Positions 8,664 to 18,283 are shown, numbered from the stretch's first letter. The stretch: 64,000 nt of DNA from Chryseobacterium pennae (GCF_003385515.1 NZ_QNVT01000001.1:434001-498000); one strand, 5' to 3'. Translations and numbers: made by a program. The notes: generated by a model not told the origin, from the sequence alone.

Positions 8664-10640
8664 TTATCTGATATCCTGTACTTTTATTGTAGCCCCTGAC
8701 AAGATCTTATCTGGTCCGAAGGTGCTGTTATTATAAGAATGTAATGTTCTGAATGTGCAGTAGTTCATTTGTGGAGATTCTGCAATAATTCCTACCGGTA
8801 AAAATGTTAGCCCGGTATAATTAGCCAAAATATTATTTTCACAAATAATTTCACTCGCATCTCCTTGAATCACAATATGACCATACTCTTTATTATTTGC
8901 TAAACCTACATTATTAGTCTTATTACCACTAATGATTGTGCGTTTTGTATTTCCTATTTTAATCCCGTCAGTACCAGTTCTTAAAACCGCATTATCTGCT
9001 ACAGTAAGTGAAGTATATTCCAACACATCGATAGCACTTTGCTGTACGGACTTCAAATTATTGCCCTTAATTGTGATATTTTCTTTTTTAAAATTGGTGT
9101 GATCGTCCGTAATACATGTTTTAACTGTTTCAATGTAATTTCCCTCAATGGTTACGTTATCAGCTCCTTTTCTGATCTTAACTCCGTCTCCATTTCCTAC
9201 CATTTCCAGATCATTAATTTTTACATTATGTACTTTATATAAATCAATAAGCGGATAATCAAATGCATTTTCAATTCTGCCATTTCTTACTTTAACACCA
9301 TTTGTGCCTTCAATAAAGATTTGCGAGGCTTTATTTCCTGAAGAAGCTAAGTTTTGCACATTAATATTAAAGATTGTATGGGAATATTCATCTCCTTCTG
9401 TTCTGCAGGCAAAGCCATCAAGACCATTATTTCTTGTTGTTAAATTTAGAAGATTAACATCCGATACTGCTGCACTAGCTTCTGGAGTTGCTATCATCAA
9501 TCCATACCCTGCATTTTGATCACAGATGCAGTTAACGATATTCACATTTCTGATTTTTTGGTTTTTGTTGGGTTCAATGTCTATTCCTGCTTCCGGAATT
9601 GTTCCATTGGTTTTAATAAATTGACTGTTAAGCACATTAACACTATCACAATCTATGATTGACATCCCTTGTCTACGGTTATCACAACAAAGAACATTTG
9701 TAATGTTACCATTATAGGAATACTTGATATAGATACCATCTCCCCAACATTCTGAAATTTCTACATTTTCTATAATGAAATTACGAGCTTCAAGTACATT
9801 AATACCAAATCCCCATTCTCCGAGATCAAGCCCGTTTACGCTTTCATATGTAATGGAACCATCAGTCACTTCAATCAGGATATTTTCCTTATAATGTATA
9901 TTACAATAAGAGGGTTTTTTATCCGGAGTTATCTCTTCACATGGTACATTCGGATATACCCATGGTTTCACTCCACCTGAGATTCCAGCTTTTTCCACTC
10001 TCAAGGGGGTATTATTTACATAAACATAATCATCCACCTGATAGGATTCATTAGGTTTCCAAATTTTGTAATAACTTCCATTTTTAGCCTTAAAACTATA
10101 TTTATTTCCTTTTATTTTCCCACCTTTCAACATTGTGTTTACTGTTCTGTAAAAGGAGATTAATTCATATTCAGGGTAGTTCCCTGGAAGTGCTTCAACT
10201 CTGCCATTCAAATAATAATTGGTATCGCTTTGAAGTTGAATCTTTTCCAACTTATCTACATCAATCTTATACACTCCGGAAAGAATAACATTTTTAATAT
10301 TCATAACGTGTAACCTTACCAAAGATGTATTGACATCCACAATTTTATCCGTCTCATCTCCCTTAATCCCACAGTAAGCAAGATCTACAGTGTCTCCAAA
10401 AGCAGCTTCCAATTTATATTGTGTGTTGTTGGTAAGCTTAATAATACTGAAATTATCCTCTGAAGCAACCGTTTTTGATAAATAATAGATAACAGGTTTA
10501 TCGTAAGGAATTCCTGGATAATAACCCGTTAACTGCACATATTGAGGCTTTTTCTCTTGATCAAAGGACATTATGAGTGCTGAAATTTCGGCTACACTTA
10601 GATTTTGTAGCTCATTCATTGAATTTTTAATAATTGCCAT
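8664..10640 (-). CDS. Right-handed parallel beta-helix repeat protein
   Basis: 658 residues. From about residue 230 onward the sequence is a series of 20-25-residue rungs of the NVxIxNC/NITIxGN type, typical of pectate-lyase-like right-handed beta-helices (for example NVNIVNCICDQNAGYG and NVTIEGNYIET). The N-terminal 200 residues are unlike the helix and may form a cap or binding domain. No signal peptide is visible and no T9SS sorting domain is at the end, which is unusual for a polysaccharide-active beta-helix protein. A phage tail-spike-like or surface-attached role is possible. A long AT-rich gap lies upstream and a terminator downstream. Confidence 0.8.
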   Translation of the reverse strand: MAIIKNSMNELQNLSVAEISALIMSFDQEKKPQYVQLTGYYPGIPYDKPVIYYLSKTVASEDNFSIIKLTNNTQYKLEAAFGDTVDLAYCGIKGDETDKIVDVNTSLVRLHVMNIKNVILSGVYKIDVDKLEKIQLQSDTNYYLNGRVEALPGNYPEYELISFYRTVNTMLKGGKIKGNKYSFKAKNGSYYKIWKPNESYQVDDYVYVNNTPLRVEKAGISGGVKPWVYPNVPCEEITPDKKPSYCNIHYKENILIEVTDGSITYESVNGLDLGEWGFGINVLEARNFIIENVEISECWGDGIYIKYSYNGNITNVLCCDNRRQGMSIIDCDSVNVLNSQFIKTNGTIPEAGIDIEPNKNQKIRNVNIVNCICDQNAGYGLMIATPEASAAVSDVNLLNLTTRNNGLDGFACRTEGDEYSHTIFNINVQNLASSGNKASQIFIEGTNGVKVRNGRIENAFDYPLIDLYKVHNVKINDLEMVGNGDGVKIRKGADNVTIEGNYIETVKTCITDDHTNFKKENITIKGNNLKSVQQSAIDVLEYTSLTVADNAVLRTGTDGIKIGNTKRTIISGNKTNNVGLANNKEYGHIVIQGDASEIICENNILANYTGLTFLPVGIIAESPQMNYCTFRTLHSYNNSTFGPDKILSGATIKVQDIR

Positions 10641-11186
10641 TGTACTTTATGATTTAATTGGTTGATTAATTATTTCCAAAAGTACAGGCACACAGCGCCA
10701 AAACATGGCGTATTATAAATTTATTGAACTTTATTTTTCTCCCTGTCACTAAAGATCAATTTTTCCAGTTTTAGTTTAAATTTCTCAAAATAAGAGAACC
10801 GTCTTTTGTAAATCTACATTTCCTGCCTTTATCAAAAACAGAGCTTGAAAAAAACCACCACTAAAATGAAGATTTACTTGAAATAACCTACAAAAATCAT
10901 TGAAAATTAAATCTTTAATTCTATTATTTCATCATAAAATGGAAATATCAGATTATAAAATAATAGACTTAGTTCTAATTCTGGTCTAAATCAGTGCTTT
11001 TATATAATGGATAATTAAGTCTATACTCCGATTTCTATAGATTTTGTTATATGATTTAATCGATTCACCATAGAAAAAATTTCCATCTCTACACCCATTT
11101 AATTAATATAACTTATTAAATATAAATATTTTACAATAAAACATATATCAATAATAAGCTTAATTGAAACAAAAAAATGTACTCAG

Positions 11187-11202
11187 TGTTTCATGTGAAA
11201 CA
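11187..11202. promoter_or_regulatory. parS-like palindrome (candidate ParB site)
   Basis: TGTTTCATGTGAAACA differs at one central base from TGTTTCACGTGAAACA, the widely conserved ParB-binding parS palindrome. It lies in a long noncoding gap. No parA/parB genes are in the window, so a role in chromosome partition is inferred from sequence alone. Confidence 0.5.
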
Positions 11203-11339
11203 TAAGAGATTTATTCTACCCCTTTTATATAGCTTTTTTCAAGATCAATAATAGTCAGGCAGAATTAATCTGTAATATAAAGTTGAATTCGGATAATAAG
11301 CAAAATAGGTACAGAGAGGGTTTCTATATCAGCAAAATA

Positions 11340-11367
11340 AAATCGGCACAAATTCATGTACCGATTT
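11340..11367 (-). terminator. Terminator of the T9SS cargo gene
   Basis: Arms AAATCGG and CCGATTT with further inner pairing (ACA/TGT). On the minus strand the hairpin is followed by a T-rich stretch, just downstream of the 11407 stop. Confidence 0.65.
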
Positions 11368-11406
11368 AACCACTATTAAAAACTAACGAAAAGATTATTT
11401 AATCCT

Positions 11407-12369
11407 TTATTTCTTTATAAATTTATTTCTATAGACTTCTCCTTTGCCATTTTTAGAAACAATGATATAATTTCCGGCTGCCAGATGGCTTACATCAATG
11501 GCTTGTCTGTACTGGTGATCATTTTTCTTAAGCACCAGCTTTCCGGACATATCTATAATGGTAACTTCCTTATACTCTTCTGATTCTTTTCCGATATACA
11601 GGAACTGTGCAGTAGGGTTTGGATATATACTTAATTTATTTTCTTTGGCTTTTACTTCTCCTGTACCCAGATTTCCACAGAACTCCCAGTTTCCGTATTC
11701 AAGTTTTACGAAGGTAAAAGGGTCCAGCATCTGGCACTGATTGGGGCAATATTCTGTACAGGCGTAGAATCCATATTCTCCCGGCTCAGAAGTGGTATAG
11801 GTATCTCCTGTCACATTTGGAATCACACAAGGGTCTCCTGTAAAAGGCGCAACAGTGGTCGGAATACATTTAAACCATGTATGAGGGCCATAGACTACAG
11901 GAAATATGTCATCAAATTTCACGGGAGCACCTTCACATACATGAGCGACTCCACCATCTACAATTTCATAAGTTCCCGGAACAAAAGTGGACATCATTGC
12001 CGGAAGTCCATACACATATCCGTCTGCCATTACTGCTGCACTTTCTGCCATACAGGCTCCCTGTGTCACTTGTACCTTAAAATAATAAAGCTGGTCGCCA
12101 CCATTGATCGTTAACTGTTGTGAGGTAGCTCCCGGAATGGCTTCCCATGGATTGTTATTGGGTGTCTGCCAGGTCCATTCCTGTTTGTACCATTGGTAAG
12201 ATGAGTATGTTTGTGTAGTGGAAAGTATTTCATCTTCACTTTCACAGAACAATATCTTCTCCGCAAATATAGCACCTAATCTCGGGCTGGTGATGGTAGG
12301 TTCGCACTGTGCTTTTATATTCAGAAAGCCGAATAATAAAAATGTTAAAAAAGTCAGTTTTGTTTTCAT
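11407..12369 (-). CDS. T9SS type A sorting domain protein with Ig-like region
   Basis: 320 residues from ATG 12369; an upstream ATG at 12381 adds four. The signal peptide ends at about NIKAQC. The middle contains Ig/PKD-like text with SYQWYKQEW and paired cysteines. The last 75 residues are a type A C-terminal sorting domain: LSIYPNPTAQFLYI, VTIIDMSGKLV, HLAAGNYIIV and a basic end. Such proteins cross the outer membrane through the type IX secretion system and are anchored or released at the surface. It lies directly downstream of the sigma/anti-sigma-like pair (34-bp gap to the next ORF), so it may be co-transcribed with them. Confidence 0.88.
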   Translation of the reverse strand: MKTKLTFLTFLLFGFLNIKAQCEPTITSPRLGAIFAEKILFCESEDEILSTTQTYSSYQWYKQEWTWQTPNNNPWEAIPGATSQQLTINGGDQLYYFKVQVTQGACMAESAAVMADGYVYGLPAMMSTFVPGTYEIVDGGVAHVCEGAPVKFDDIFPVVYGPHTWFKCIPTTVAPFTGDPCVIPNVTGDTYTTSEPGEYGFYACTEYCPNQCQMLDPFTFVKLEYGNWEFCGNLGTGEVKAKENKLSIYPNPTAQFLYIGKESEEYKEVTIIDMSGKLVLKKNDHQYRQAIDVSHLAAGNYIIVSKNGKGEVYRNKFIKK

Positions 12370-12415
12370 ATATATTGACATTTAAGGTTGATTTCTGTTT
12401 TAAAAGTCATCAGCA

Positions 12416-13810
12416 TTAATCAATCAACAATCTGATCCCGAATTTCAAATTAAAATGCAGGGGTTTTTCCTTATAAATGGTGTTGGGAGACTTCTCATCC
12501 CTGAAATGATATCCGATCCCGGGTTCTGCGTAGATTCCCAACCGGTTAACCAGCTTTACCTGAACTCCTGCTGCAGCATTTACTGAAAGCGACAGTGGCT
12601 TATGATCTATATCCTCTCTGAAAGTTTCCTTTACCTTATCGTGTACTACATAACTGGTGGTAACGGTTCCTGATACAGGCTTCTCTACCATAGCTCCTCC
12701 TGTGATATATCCTGTAAATCTTCCTTTCTGAAATACATTGTAATTGACCTGAACAGGAATTCCTATATAGTGAACGGTCTGCTCTCCTTTAATATAATTG
12801 TCATTACTGCCTGAATGAAGCTCGGAAGACAGTTTGGTATAATTCAATCCTGTTCCTATTCCCCATTTTTTTCCCAAACTATAATACACAGACATTCCGA
12901 AGGTTACCGGAATCTTATGCCTGATCCTTGCTTCTACCGGTTTACTTTGATTGGCCAGTAATATTTGGGTCATAGGATCATCTACATATTCGGAGGCGCT
13001 CCAAACTTCTTCAATATTCATTGGCGCTCCATCCATGGAGGCATACCCATGAAACTGCTGTTCTGAAGAGTTGGAGGATGCGTTTCCAGTAAGCATACTC
13101 AGCATCCATTTCTTTTCAGACCCGGATTTTGTTACTTCAGTTGTGGTATTATCTGCATATTTTTCAGGCAATCCCTGCTCTACCCTATCAATCTCTTTTT
13201 CGACACCTTCATCTTTTACTTTATTATCAGCTAAAGGCATTTCCGTCATTTTATTCTCTTCCTTAGAAACTATTGGCTTCATCACCTCAGGTATTTTTAT
13301 GATGTCCTGAGTATTTTCATAATATCCTTCTTCTTTTTTTCCGGATTCTTTAGATGTAATCTTTTGAACAGAAGCATGTCTTGTATTAACATTATTCTGA
13401 GTTAAAGCCTTCTCCGTCTTTGATTTCTCTCCAACCTCTATATTCTCCTGATTCCCTGCATTATTCAAAGACAGACCAGCCCCTGTTTTTTTGTTCGAAT
13501 CTGATGGATTCTGCGAGATTTTCTTCTGATTCTCCTCCGGCAGCATTTTCATCATCATAAAGATCAGAACTGCTGCTGCTGTAATACCTCCGATACGATA
13601 CAACCATGAGCTCTTTATATCCGGTTTCGTTTTAGCTATCTTTTCTCCTTTATTTTCAGCATCTGTTGCAGGAATAAAGCCTGGCATCAATTTATTCTCC
13701 TCTTCTCCCGAGAACAGTTCATCGCTGATGTCATCCCACAATCCTTCCGGAACCTCTTCTTCATGGTTCTCCATTCTGCTTCGCAGGGTATTGAGCCACT
13801 CGTTATTCAT
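12416..13810 (-). CDS. Anti-sigma-like N-terminus fused to outer-membrane barrel-like domain
   Basis: 464 residues. Residues 1-65 are acidic and soluble (NEWLNTLRSRMENHEEEVPEGLWDDI), as in Bacteroidota proteins encoded next to ECF sigma factors. One membrane segment follows (about 72-88, IGGITAAAVLIFMMMKML), then a long low-complexity Lys/Glu/Asn linker (90-240). A C-terminal PorT-like beta-barrel domain follows (about 290-464; FGMSVYYSLGKKWGIGTGLNYTKL, GIYAEPGIGYHF). The gene overlaps the sigma gene by 8 bp and is translated with it. Known relatives are annotated as outer membrane beta-barrel proteins. A sigma-sequestering role for the N-terminus is inference. Confidence 0.8.
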   Translation of the reverse strand: MNNEWLNTLRSRMENHEEEVPEGLWDDISDELFSGEEENKLMPGFIPATDAENKGEKIAKTKPDIKSSWLYRIGGITAAAVLIFMMMKMLPEENQKKISQNPSDSNKKTGAGLSLNNAGNQENIEVGEKSKTEKALTQNNVNTRHASVQKITSKESGKKEEGYYENTQDIIKIPEVMKPIVSKEENKMTEMPLADNKVKDEGVEKEIDRVEQGLPEKYADNTTTEVTKSGSEKKWMLSMLTGNASSNSSEQQFHGYASMDGAPMNIEEVWSASEYVDDPMTQILLANQSKPVEARIRHKIPVTFGMSVYYSLGKKWGIGTGLNYTKLSSELHSGSNDNYIKGEQTVHYIGIPVQVNYNVFQKGRFTGYITGGAMVEKPVSGTVTTSYVVHDKVKETFREDIDHKPLSLSVNAAAGVQVKLVNRLGIYAEPGIGYHFRDEKSPNTIYKEKPLHFNLKFGIRLLID

Positions 13811-14369
13811 ATTGTGCTTTTTTTGACATTTTAAATTCCTTTATTTTCTGAACCAGCAACCCTTTTGCACGGTGAAACTGTGATGCAGAAGAATTTTCGG
13901 CGATTCCCAGCAGGGATGCAATTTCTTTATGGCTTTTCTGTTCAAACACATAAAGGTTGAAAACGGTTCTGTATCCGTCAGGAAGAGATCTGATCAATCC
14001 CATAATATCATCTTTCGGAATTTCTTCAAAATCCGGTTCATCATCATCAGGAAGATCGGGAAGATCTTCCACCTCAACAGAAGATTTAAAATCTCCGTTT
14101 TGTCTGATATGCTTAAGTGACTCATTCACTGTAATCCTGGTGATCCATGCCCTAAGAGAACCTTCTCCCCTATATTCGAACGACTCTATTGAATGGAACA
14201 TCTTGATAAAGCTGTTCTGAAGTACATCATGCACATCTTCCTTTTCAGAAATATACCGTGAGCATACATAGGTCAGATTACCTGAATAAGCTCCAAAAAG
14301 CTCTTTCCAGGCGGCTTCCTCCTTCTGCAGAAGGCGGCCTATCAAAATCTGTTCTTTACTTTCTCCCAT
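13803..14369 (-). CDS. ECF-type RNA polymerase sigma factor (sigma-70 family)
   Basis: 188 residues. Region 2 lies near residues 25-95 (DVLQNSFIKMFHSI, RGEGSLRAWITRITVNESLKHIR) and region 4 near 130-185 (SLPDGYRTVFNLYVFEQKSHKEIASLLGI helix-turn-helix). They are joined by a short acidic linker, and region 3 is absent, as in ECF factors. It should direct RNA polymerase to a small set of promoters. The downstream overlapping membrane protein is the likely partner. No conserved autoregulated promoter could be assigned by eye. Confidence 0.92.
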   Translation of the reverse strand: MGESKEQILIGRLLQKEEAAWKELFGAYSGNLTYVCSRYISEKEDVHDVLQNSFIKMFHSIESFEYRGEGSLRAWITRITVNESLKHIRQNGDFKSSVEVEDLPDLPDDDEPDFEEIPKDDIMGLIRSLPDGYRTVFNLYVFEQKSHKEIASLLGIAENSSASQFHRAKGLLVQKIKEFKMSKKAQYE

Positions 14370-14461
14370 GTACTGCTCCAGTATACGATATTGATTTAAA
14401 TTTTAAAGCAAAAATAGATTGCATCGTATAAATACAATCTATTTATAGTAATAACCATTAA

Positions 14462-15037
14462 TTAATATTTTACACAGAATGGAAAATTATAATTAATCGC
14501 TTCATAAGGGGCAAGTACTGTACCGTCTACGGTAATTTTCTCTGCATTCAAAACAAATCGCATAGAGCCATCCATCCCTACATAAAATCCTTTCTGCTTA
14601 GCCGTTAATACCACTTCTGTTTTTTTTGTTGTTCCATCTACTGGTATTCTGATTTCCATCGGTTTTGGAACCAAAGACAATTCTATCACATTACTGGCTG
14701 CATTTACCGAAGAGGTATATTGTATATCATATTTCACCTTTCCCAGTGCCTTGATGGCCATCTCTGCTTTTACCGGGTCTTTTACTACTGTTTTCACAAT
14801 TTCATCTACTGGAAATTCTGCAAACATGACCGTATCTTTTTTTACTTTAAAATTCTTTATTTTTTCTGTTTTGCTCTCTCCCTGTACAGTAATGAGTCTC
14901 CCTTTGTAGTTTCCTATCACATCCTCCTGTTTTACCGGACGAATTTCCGGACCATCAACGGTGCATGAATACAAAGTGAAACCTGTCAATACAATTAAGA
15001 TAGCTGTTAAAAATTGAGATACTTTAAATTTTTTCAT
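14462..15037 (-). CDS. DUF4840 domain lipoprotein
   Basis: 191 residues from ATG 15037, chosen because it places MKKFK directly before a signal peptide with lipobox LYSC; an upstream in-frame ATG at 15061 adds eight residues. After the Cys the mature protein has the DUF4840 pattern of alternating short strands (DVIGNYKGRLITVQG, LTAKQKGFYVGMDGSMRFVL). Function is unknown. It is monocistronic and lies upstream of the sigma gene on the same strand with a 92-bp gap. Confidence 0.8.
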   Translation of the reverse strand: MKKFKVSQFLTAILIVLTGFTLYSCTVDGPEIRPVKQEDVIGNYKGRLITVQGESKTEKIKNFKVKKDTVMFAEFPVDEIVKTVVKDPVKAEMAIKALGKVKYDIQYTSSVNAASNVIELSLVPKPMEIRIPVDGTTKKTEVVLTAKQKGFYVGMDGSMRFVLNAEKITVDGTVLAPYEAINYNFPFCVKY

Positions 15038-15315
15038 TGCATTATTTTTTTCATTAAACATTAATTATTTTGAGTACTCATTGATATAAATCTCCTTTTC
15101 CGGAAATCTTGCATGCTTTTTTCAAAAAAAACAAACATTTTTCATAACTAATTGATTTAGTGATTTAAAAATTCAATTCAAATAAATGTTTTTTCTATAA
15201 AAAAATGATGATTGTTCGGAAATTCATATTTTTAAGTCGTTCAAATAACAATCATTTTTAACCTAAAATTTGTATCTTTAATATCATCAGATCTTTCTTC
15301 TAAGATGTTTAGTTT

Positions 15316-16200
15316 ATGGAAAGTATTAAACAAGTTTCTCTACAGAATTTAACCGATAATTTCAAAGACCTTACTCTTCAGGAAGGGTATATACATGTCC
15401 CGGATTTCAGAATTTCAGAAAGTCTTACTGAGCCCTACCGTTCCAATTATTATTGTATAGGATTTTTAAAAGAGGGAGAACTTGTGATTCACAGCAACCT
15501 CATCCGTCATGAGGTAAAATCCCCTGCAATAGTGTTTGCGGACCCGGTTTCCATCAAAAACTGGGAAATGCCGGAACTTCCCTACAAAGCAGAAAGTATT
15601 CTGATTTCTGAAGACTTCTTACAGGAAAAGATCATCGAAAATAATATTCTTAAGGGATTTTCGGATCTGTCTGGAAACGGAACTTTTATTGTTCAACTCA
15701 GGAAAAAAGAGGCTGGGCATATCAAATCTATATTCAAAATAATAAGCTCCTATACGCCACCCAGATCTGTTTTCCATAAAGAGATTGTACATGGTGCGGT
15801 GTATTCTCTGGTTAATATTACGGCTAGCATCCGTACTGAACAGGGAGATATCACTCCATCTACAAACAGCCTTAGTATGCAATTCAGAAAAGCAGTAACC
15901 GAGTATGCGACCCAGCAAAGAGAATTGCAGTTCTATGCAGATCTCCTGAATATTCATCCTAAATATCTCAGCCAGATTATCCGTAAAGAAACCGGACGTA
16001 CCCCAGGGAAATGGATACAACACCAAATTATCTTGGAAGCCAAAATCCTGCTTCAAAAGGAAGAAATGAGTATCGGAACCATTGCAGAACATTTAAATTT
16101 TCCTGACCCGAGTACATTTGGAAAATATTTTAAAAAATATTCAGAAACGAATCCCACTGAATACCGTAATTACATTCAGGGAATCCAACAGTATGTTTAA
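15316..16200 (+). CDS. AraC-family transcriptional regulator
   Basis: 294 residues. A cupin-like sensing domain occupies the N-terminal half (SNYYCIGFLKEGELVIHSN). Two helix-turn-helix motifs lie in the last 100 residues (LQFYADLLNIHPKYLSQIIRKETGRTPGKWI and MSIGTIAEHLNFPDPSTFGKYFKKYSETNPTEYR). It is followed, after 187 bp, by a three-gene operon on the same strand (isochorismatase, pirin, cupin). It is therefore the natural candidate regulator of those genes. The effector is unknown. Confidence 0.92.
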   Translation: MESIKQVSLQNLTDNFKDLTLQEGYIHVPDFRISESLTEPYRSNYYCIGFLKEGELVIHSNLIRHEVKSPAIVFADPVSIKNWEMPELPYKAESILISEDFLQEKIIENNILKGFSDLSGNGTFIVQLRKKEAGHIKSIFKIISSYTPPRSVFHKEIVHGAVYSLVNITASIRTEQGDITPSTNSLSMQFRKAVTEYATQQRELQFYADLLNIHPKYLSQIIRKETGRTPGKWIQHQIILEAKILLQKEEMSIGTIAEHLNFPDPSTFGKYFKKYSETNPTEYRNYIQGIQQYV

Positions 16201-16386
16201 AATAATAATAATTTAAAGCAAGTCTAATATTACTATCTGACCAAAGTATATTACTTGCAGCCCTTTTCCACATATGATGTATCAATTAATTTAGTGTTTT
16301 ACAATTTGTCGAATCAATAACCCTAAAGATAAAATTAACAATAGGATATGACTACCTAATAATTGTAAACCCTAAATTTATACACA

Positions 16387-16989
16387 ATGAAACATTTTAG
16401 AAAAGAAGATACTGTTATGCTACTTATTGACCACCAAACAGGAACTCTGCAATGGTGTGCCAACAGACCGAAAGAAATGATCATCAGCAGAACTATAGCA
16501 CTGGCAAGAATTGCAAAAGCACTGAATATTCCCGTAGTCTTAACGAGCAGCCAGGAAGATCGTACCCAAGGAATGCTTATTCCGGAGCTCAAAGAGATTT
16601 TACCTGATGAATATGCTCAAAGGGTAAAGCGTGAAGGAATAACCAATGCATGGAAGGATGAAAACTTCAAAAAAGCAGTCCTGGAAGCAGCCGGAGACCG
16701 AAAAAATGTAATTATGGCCGGACTTACCCATGATGTATGCATTGTATATCCTTCCCGATCTATGATAGAAGAAGGTTTTGATGTACAGGTCGTGATAGAT
16801 GCAGGAGGCTCTCCTACTCAGATTGCAGATGATGTGGCTCAGCAGACATGGGAAAAAGCAGGTGTACGTACCACTACTATCAACCAACTTGTAGCTGATA
16901 TGATTGACAGCTGGGCAACGGAAGATGGAGAAAAGACAGTACAGATCGTATTTGAAGAAGTGATCTCCAAAACCGGACAGTTTGTTTAA
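16387..16989 (+). CDS. Isochorismatase-family cysteine hydrolase (YcaC-like)
   Basis: 200 residues with the alpha/beta fold of the isochorismatase/nicotinamidase family. The catalytic triad can be read as Asp in MLLIDHQ (about residue 16), Lys in RVKREGITNAW (about 80) and Cys in GLTHDVCIVYPS (about 120). The sequence resembles YcaC-type hydrolases of unknown substrate rather than true isochorismatases. It is the first gene of an operon with a pirin and a cupin, all behind an AraC regulator. That context suggests detoxification of a small aromatic or electrophilic compound (inference). Confidence 0.88.
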   Translation: MKHFRKEDTVMLLIDHQTGTLQWCANRPKEMIISRTIALARIAKALNIPVVLTSSQEDRTQGMLIPELKEILPDEYAQRVKREGITNAWKDENFKKAVLEAAGDRKNVIMAGLTHDVCIVYPSRSMIEEGFDVQVVIDAGGSPTQIADDVAQQTWEKAGVRTTTINQLVADMIDSWATEDGEKTVQIVFEEVISKTGQFV

Positions 16990-17012
16990 CTTCCTTATTA
17001 AAAATAAAGAAC

Positions 17013-17756
17013 ATGTTGAAAAAAATAGATAATTCTAAAAAAATGGGCAATGCTCATATCTCAATTCTATATCCCGGATTAGACCTTACAGACAATGACA
17101 CAGGATATTACAGCATCGGACGTATTGATCAGGCTCATATTCATGGAGGAGCGGTTATCAAAATGCACCCCCATATCAACGATGATATTCTTTCCTACTT
17201 CAGAACAGGTAAAGTAAAGCATACAGACTCGGAAGGTTTTACTGAATTCATCACGCCTAACCGTTTGATGCTGATGAAGGCCGGCCAGCTTTTCTACCAC
17301 GAAGAGGCTATATTGGACGAGCAGGAAGGGCTTCAGATATTTATCCGTCCGGGAGAAAAAGATGCTAAGCCGGAAGTTATTTTTCAGGAGCTGGATAAGG
17401 TTCACAGCATGAATCAATGGAGGCTGATTGCTTCACCCGACGCTTCCAAAACCAAGCTTCAGCTAAGCAGCAATACCTGGATATATGATATGCAGATTAC
17501 TCCAGGACAGGATTTTTCACTTCCTGAAACATTCGGAGAAGACTTTGGTGCTCTTTTGTATGTTTTTCAGGGTAGTTTAAAAGTGAATGATACTATTAGT
17601 CTAAGCAAAGGTGAAAGTGTATTTGTGAAAGGAGAATCTATCCGTTTTAATACTCAAGATAAAGCAGAGCTTGTCCTCTTTGTTACAGATACCCACTCTC
17701 CTTATTATGATGGCGGTATGTACAGTGGTAATCAAATCAATAATATATCTCACTAA
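17013..17756 (+). CDS. Pirin family protein (bicupin)
   Basis: 247 residues. The N-terminal cupin contains the metal-binding pattern HIHGGAVIKMHPHINDD and later FYHEE, as in pirins and YhhW-type quercetin 2,3-dioxygenases. The C-terminal half (about 130-247) forms a second, degenerate cupin. It follows the isochorismatase-like gene by 24 bp and precedes a single-domain cupin by 12 bp. Two cupin proteins and a hydrolase in one operon fit oxidative breakdown of an aromatic substrate, but the reaction is not determined by the sequence. Confidence 0.88.
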   Translation: MLKKIDNSKKMGNAHISILYPGLDLTDNDTGYYSIGRIDQAHIHGGAVIKMHPHINDDILSYFRTGKVKHTDSEGFTEFITPNRLMLMKAGQLFYHEEAILDEQEGLQIFIRPGEKDAKPEVIFQELDKVHSMNQWRLIASPDASKTKLQLSSNTWIYDMQITPGQDFSLPETFGEDFGALLYVFQGSLKVNDTISLSKGESVFVKGESIRFNTQDKAELVLFVTDTHSPYYDGGMYSGNQINNISH

Positions 17757-17767
17757 AAGATTATCTT

Positions 17768-18259
17768 ATGAAAAGTAATATCAGTATTGTCAGTCATGAT
17801 CAGGGACAAACCCTTGGCGTGGCAGGTGGAAATTACCGGATCGTAGTTTCAGGGGAAACAACCAATAATGCCTATGCTGTTATAGAAATGCTGGTTTCTC
17901 CGGGTGGCGGACCTCCACCTCATGCCCATCCTGCCACTCAGGAAATGTTTTACCTTATGGAGGGCGAACTGGAGTTTAAAACAGAAGCTGGAAAAACAAC
18001 TTTGAAGGAAGGTGGTTTCGTGAATATCCCACTGAATGGCTCTGTTCATTGTTTTAAAAATGTTTCGGATAGCTATGCCCGTATGTTATGTACCGTGGTT
18101 CCGGCAGGGCTTGAACAGGTATTCAGAGAGATAGGAACTCCGGCAAAACCGGGAGAGTTTTTACCTGTCCCTGAAATGACTCCGGAAAGGATCGCGCTAT
18201 TAAAAGAAATCGACAGAAAATTCGGGCAGACTACTTATCCTCACAATTATTTAGACTAA
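17768..18259 (+). CDS. Single-domain cupin protein
   Basis: 163 residues. Cupin motif 1 is GGGPPPHAHPATQEMFYLMEGELEF (residues about 47-73) and motif 2 lies near 85-100 (FVNIPLNGSVHCFKNVSD). The two His and one Glu of motif 1, plus the His of motif 2, would bind one metal. It is the last gene of the AraC-linked operon and is followed by a strong bidirectional hairpin. It could be a dioxygenase or a sugar/aromatic-binding protein. Confidence 0.88.
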   Translation: MKSNISIVSHDQGQTLGVAGGNYRIVVSGETTNNAYAVIEMLVSPGGGPPPHAHPATQEMFYLMEGELEFKTEAGKTTLKEGGFVNIPLNGSVHCFKNVSDSYARMLCTVVPAGLEQVFREIGTPAKPGEFLPVPEMTPERIALLKEIDRKFGQTTYPHNYLD

Positions 18260-18283
18260 CTTTCGGTTTTACCTTCAATCAAT

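Larger units (their letters stand above)
10641..11406. other. 766-bp AT-rich intergenic region
   Basis: No convincing reading frame on either strand. It holds the upstream region of the beta-helix gene, a small CGCCA/TGGCG inverted repeat near 10696-10710, a parS-like palindrome at 11187-11202 and the terminator of the 11407 gene. Otherwise it is poly-A/T-rich sequence in which I see nothing. Confidence 0.6.
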
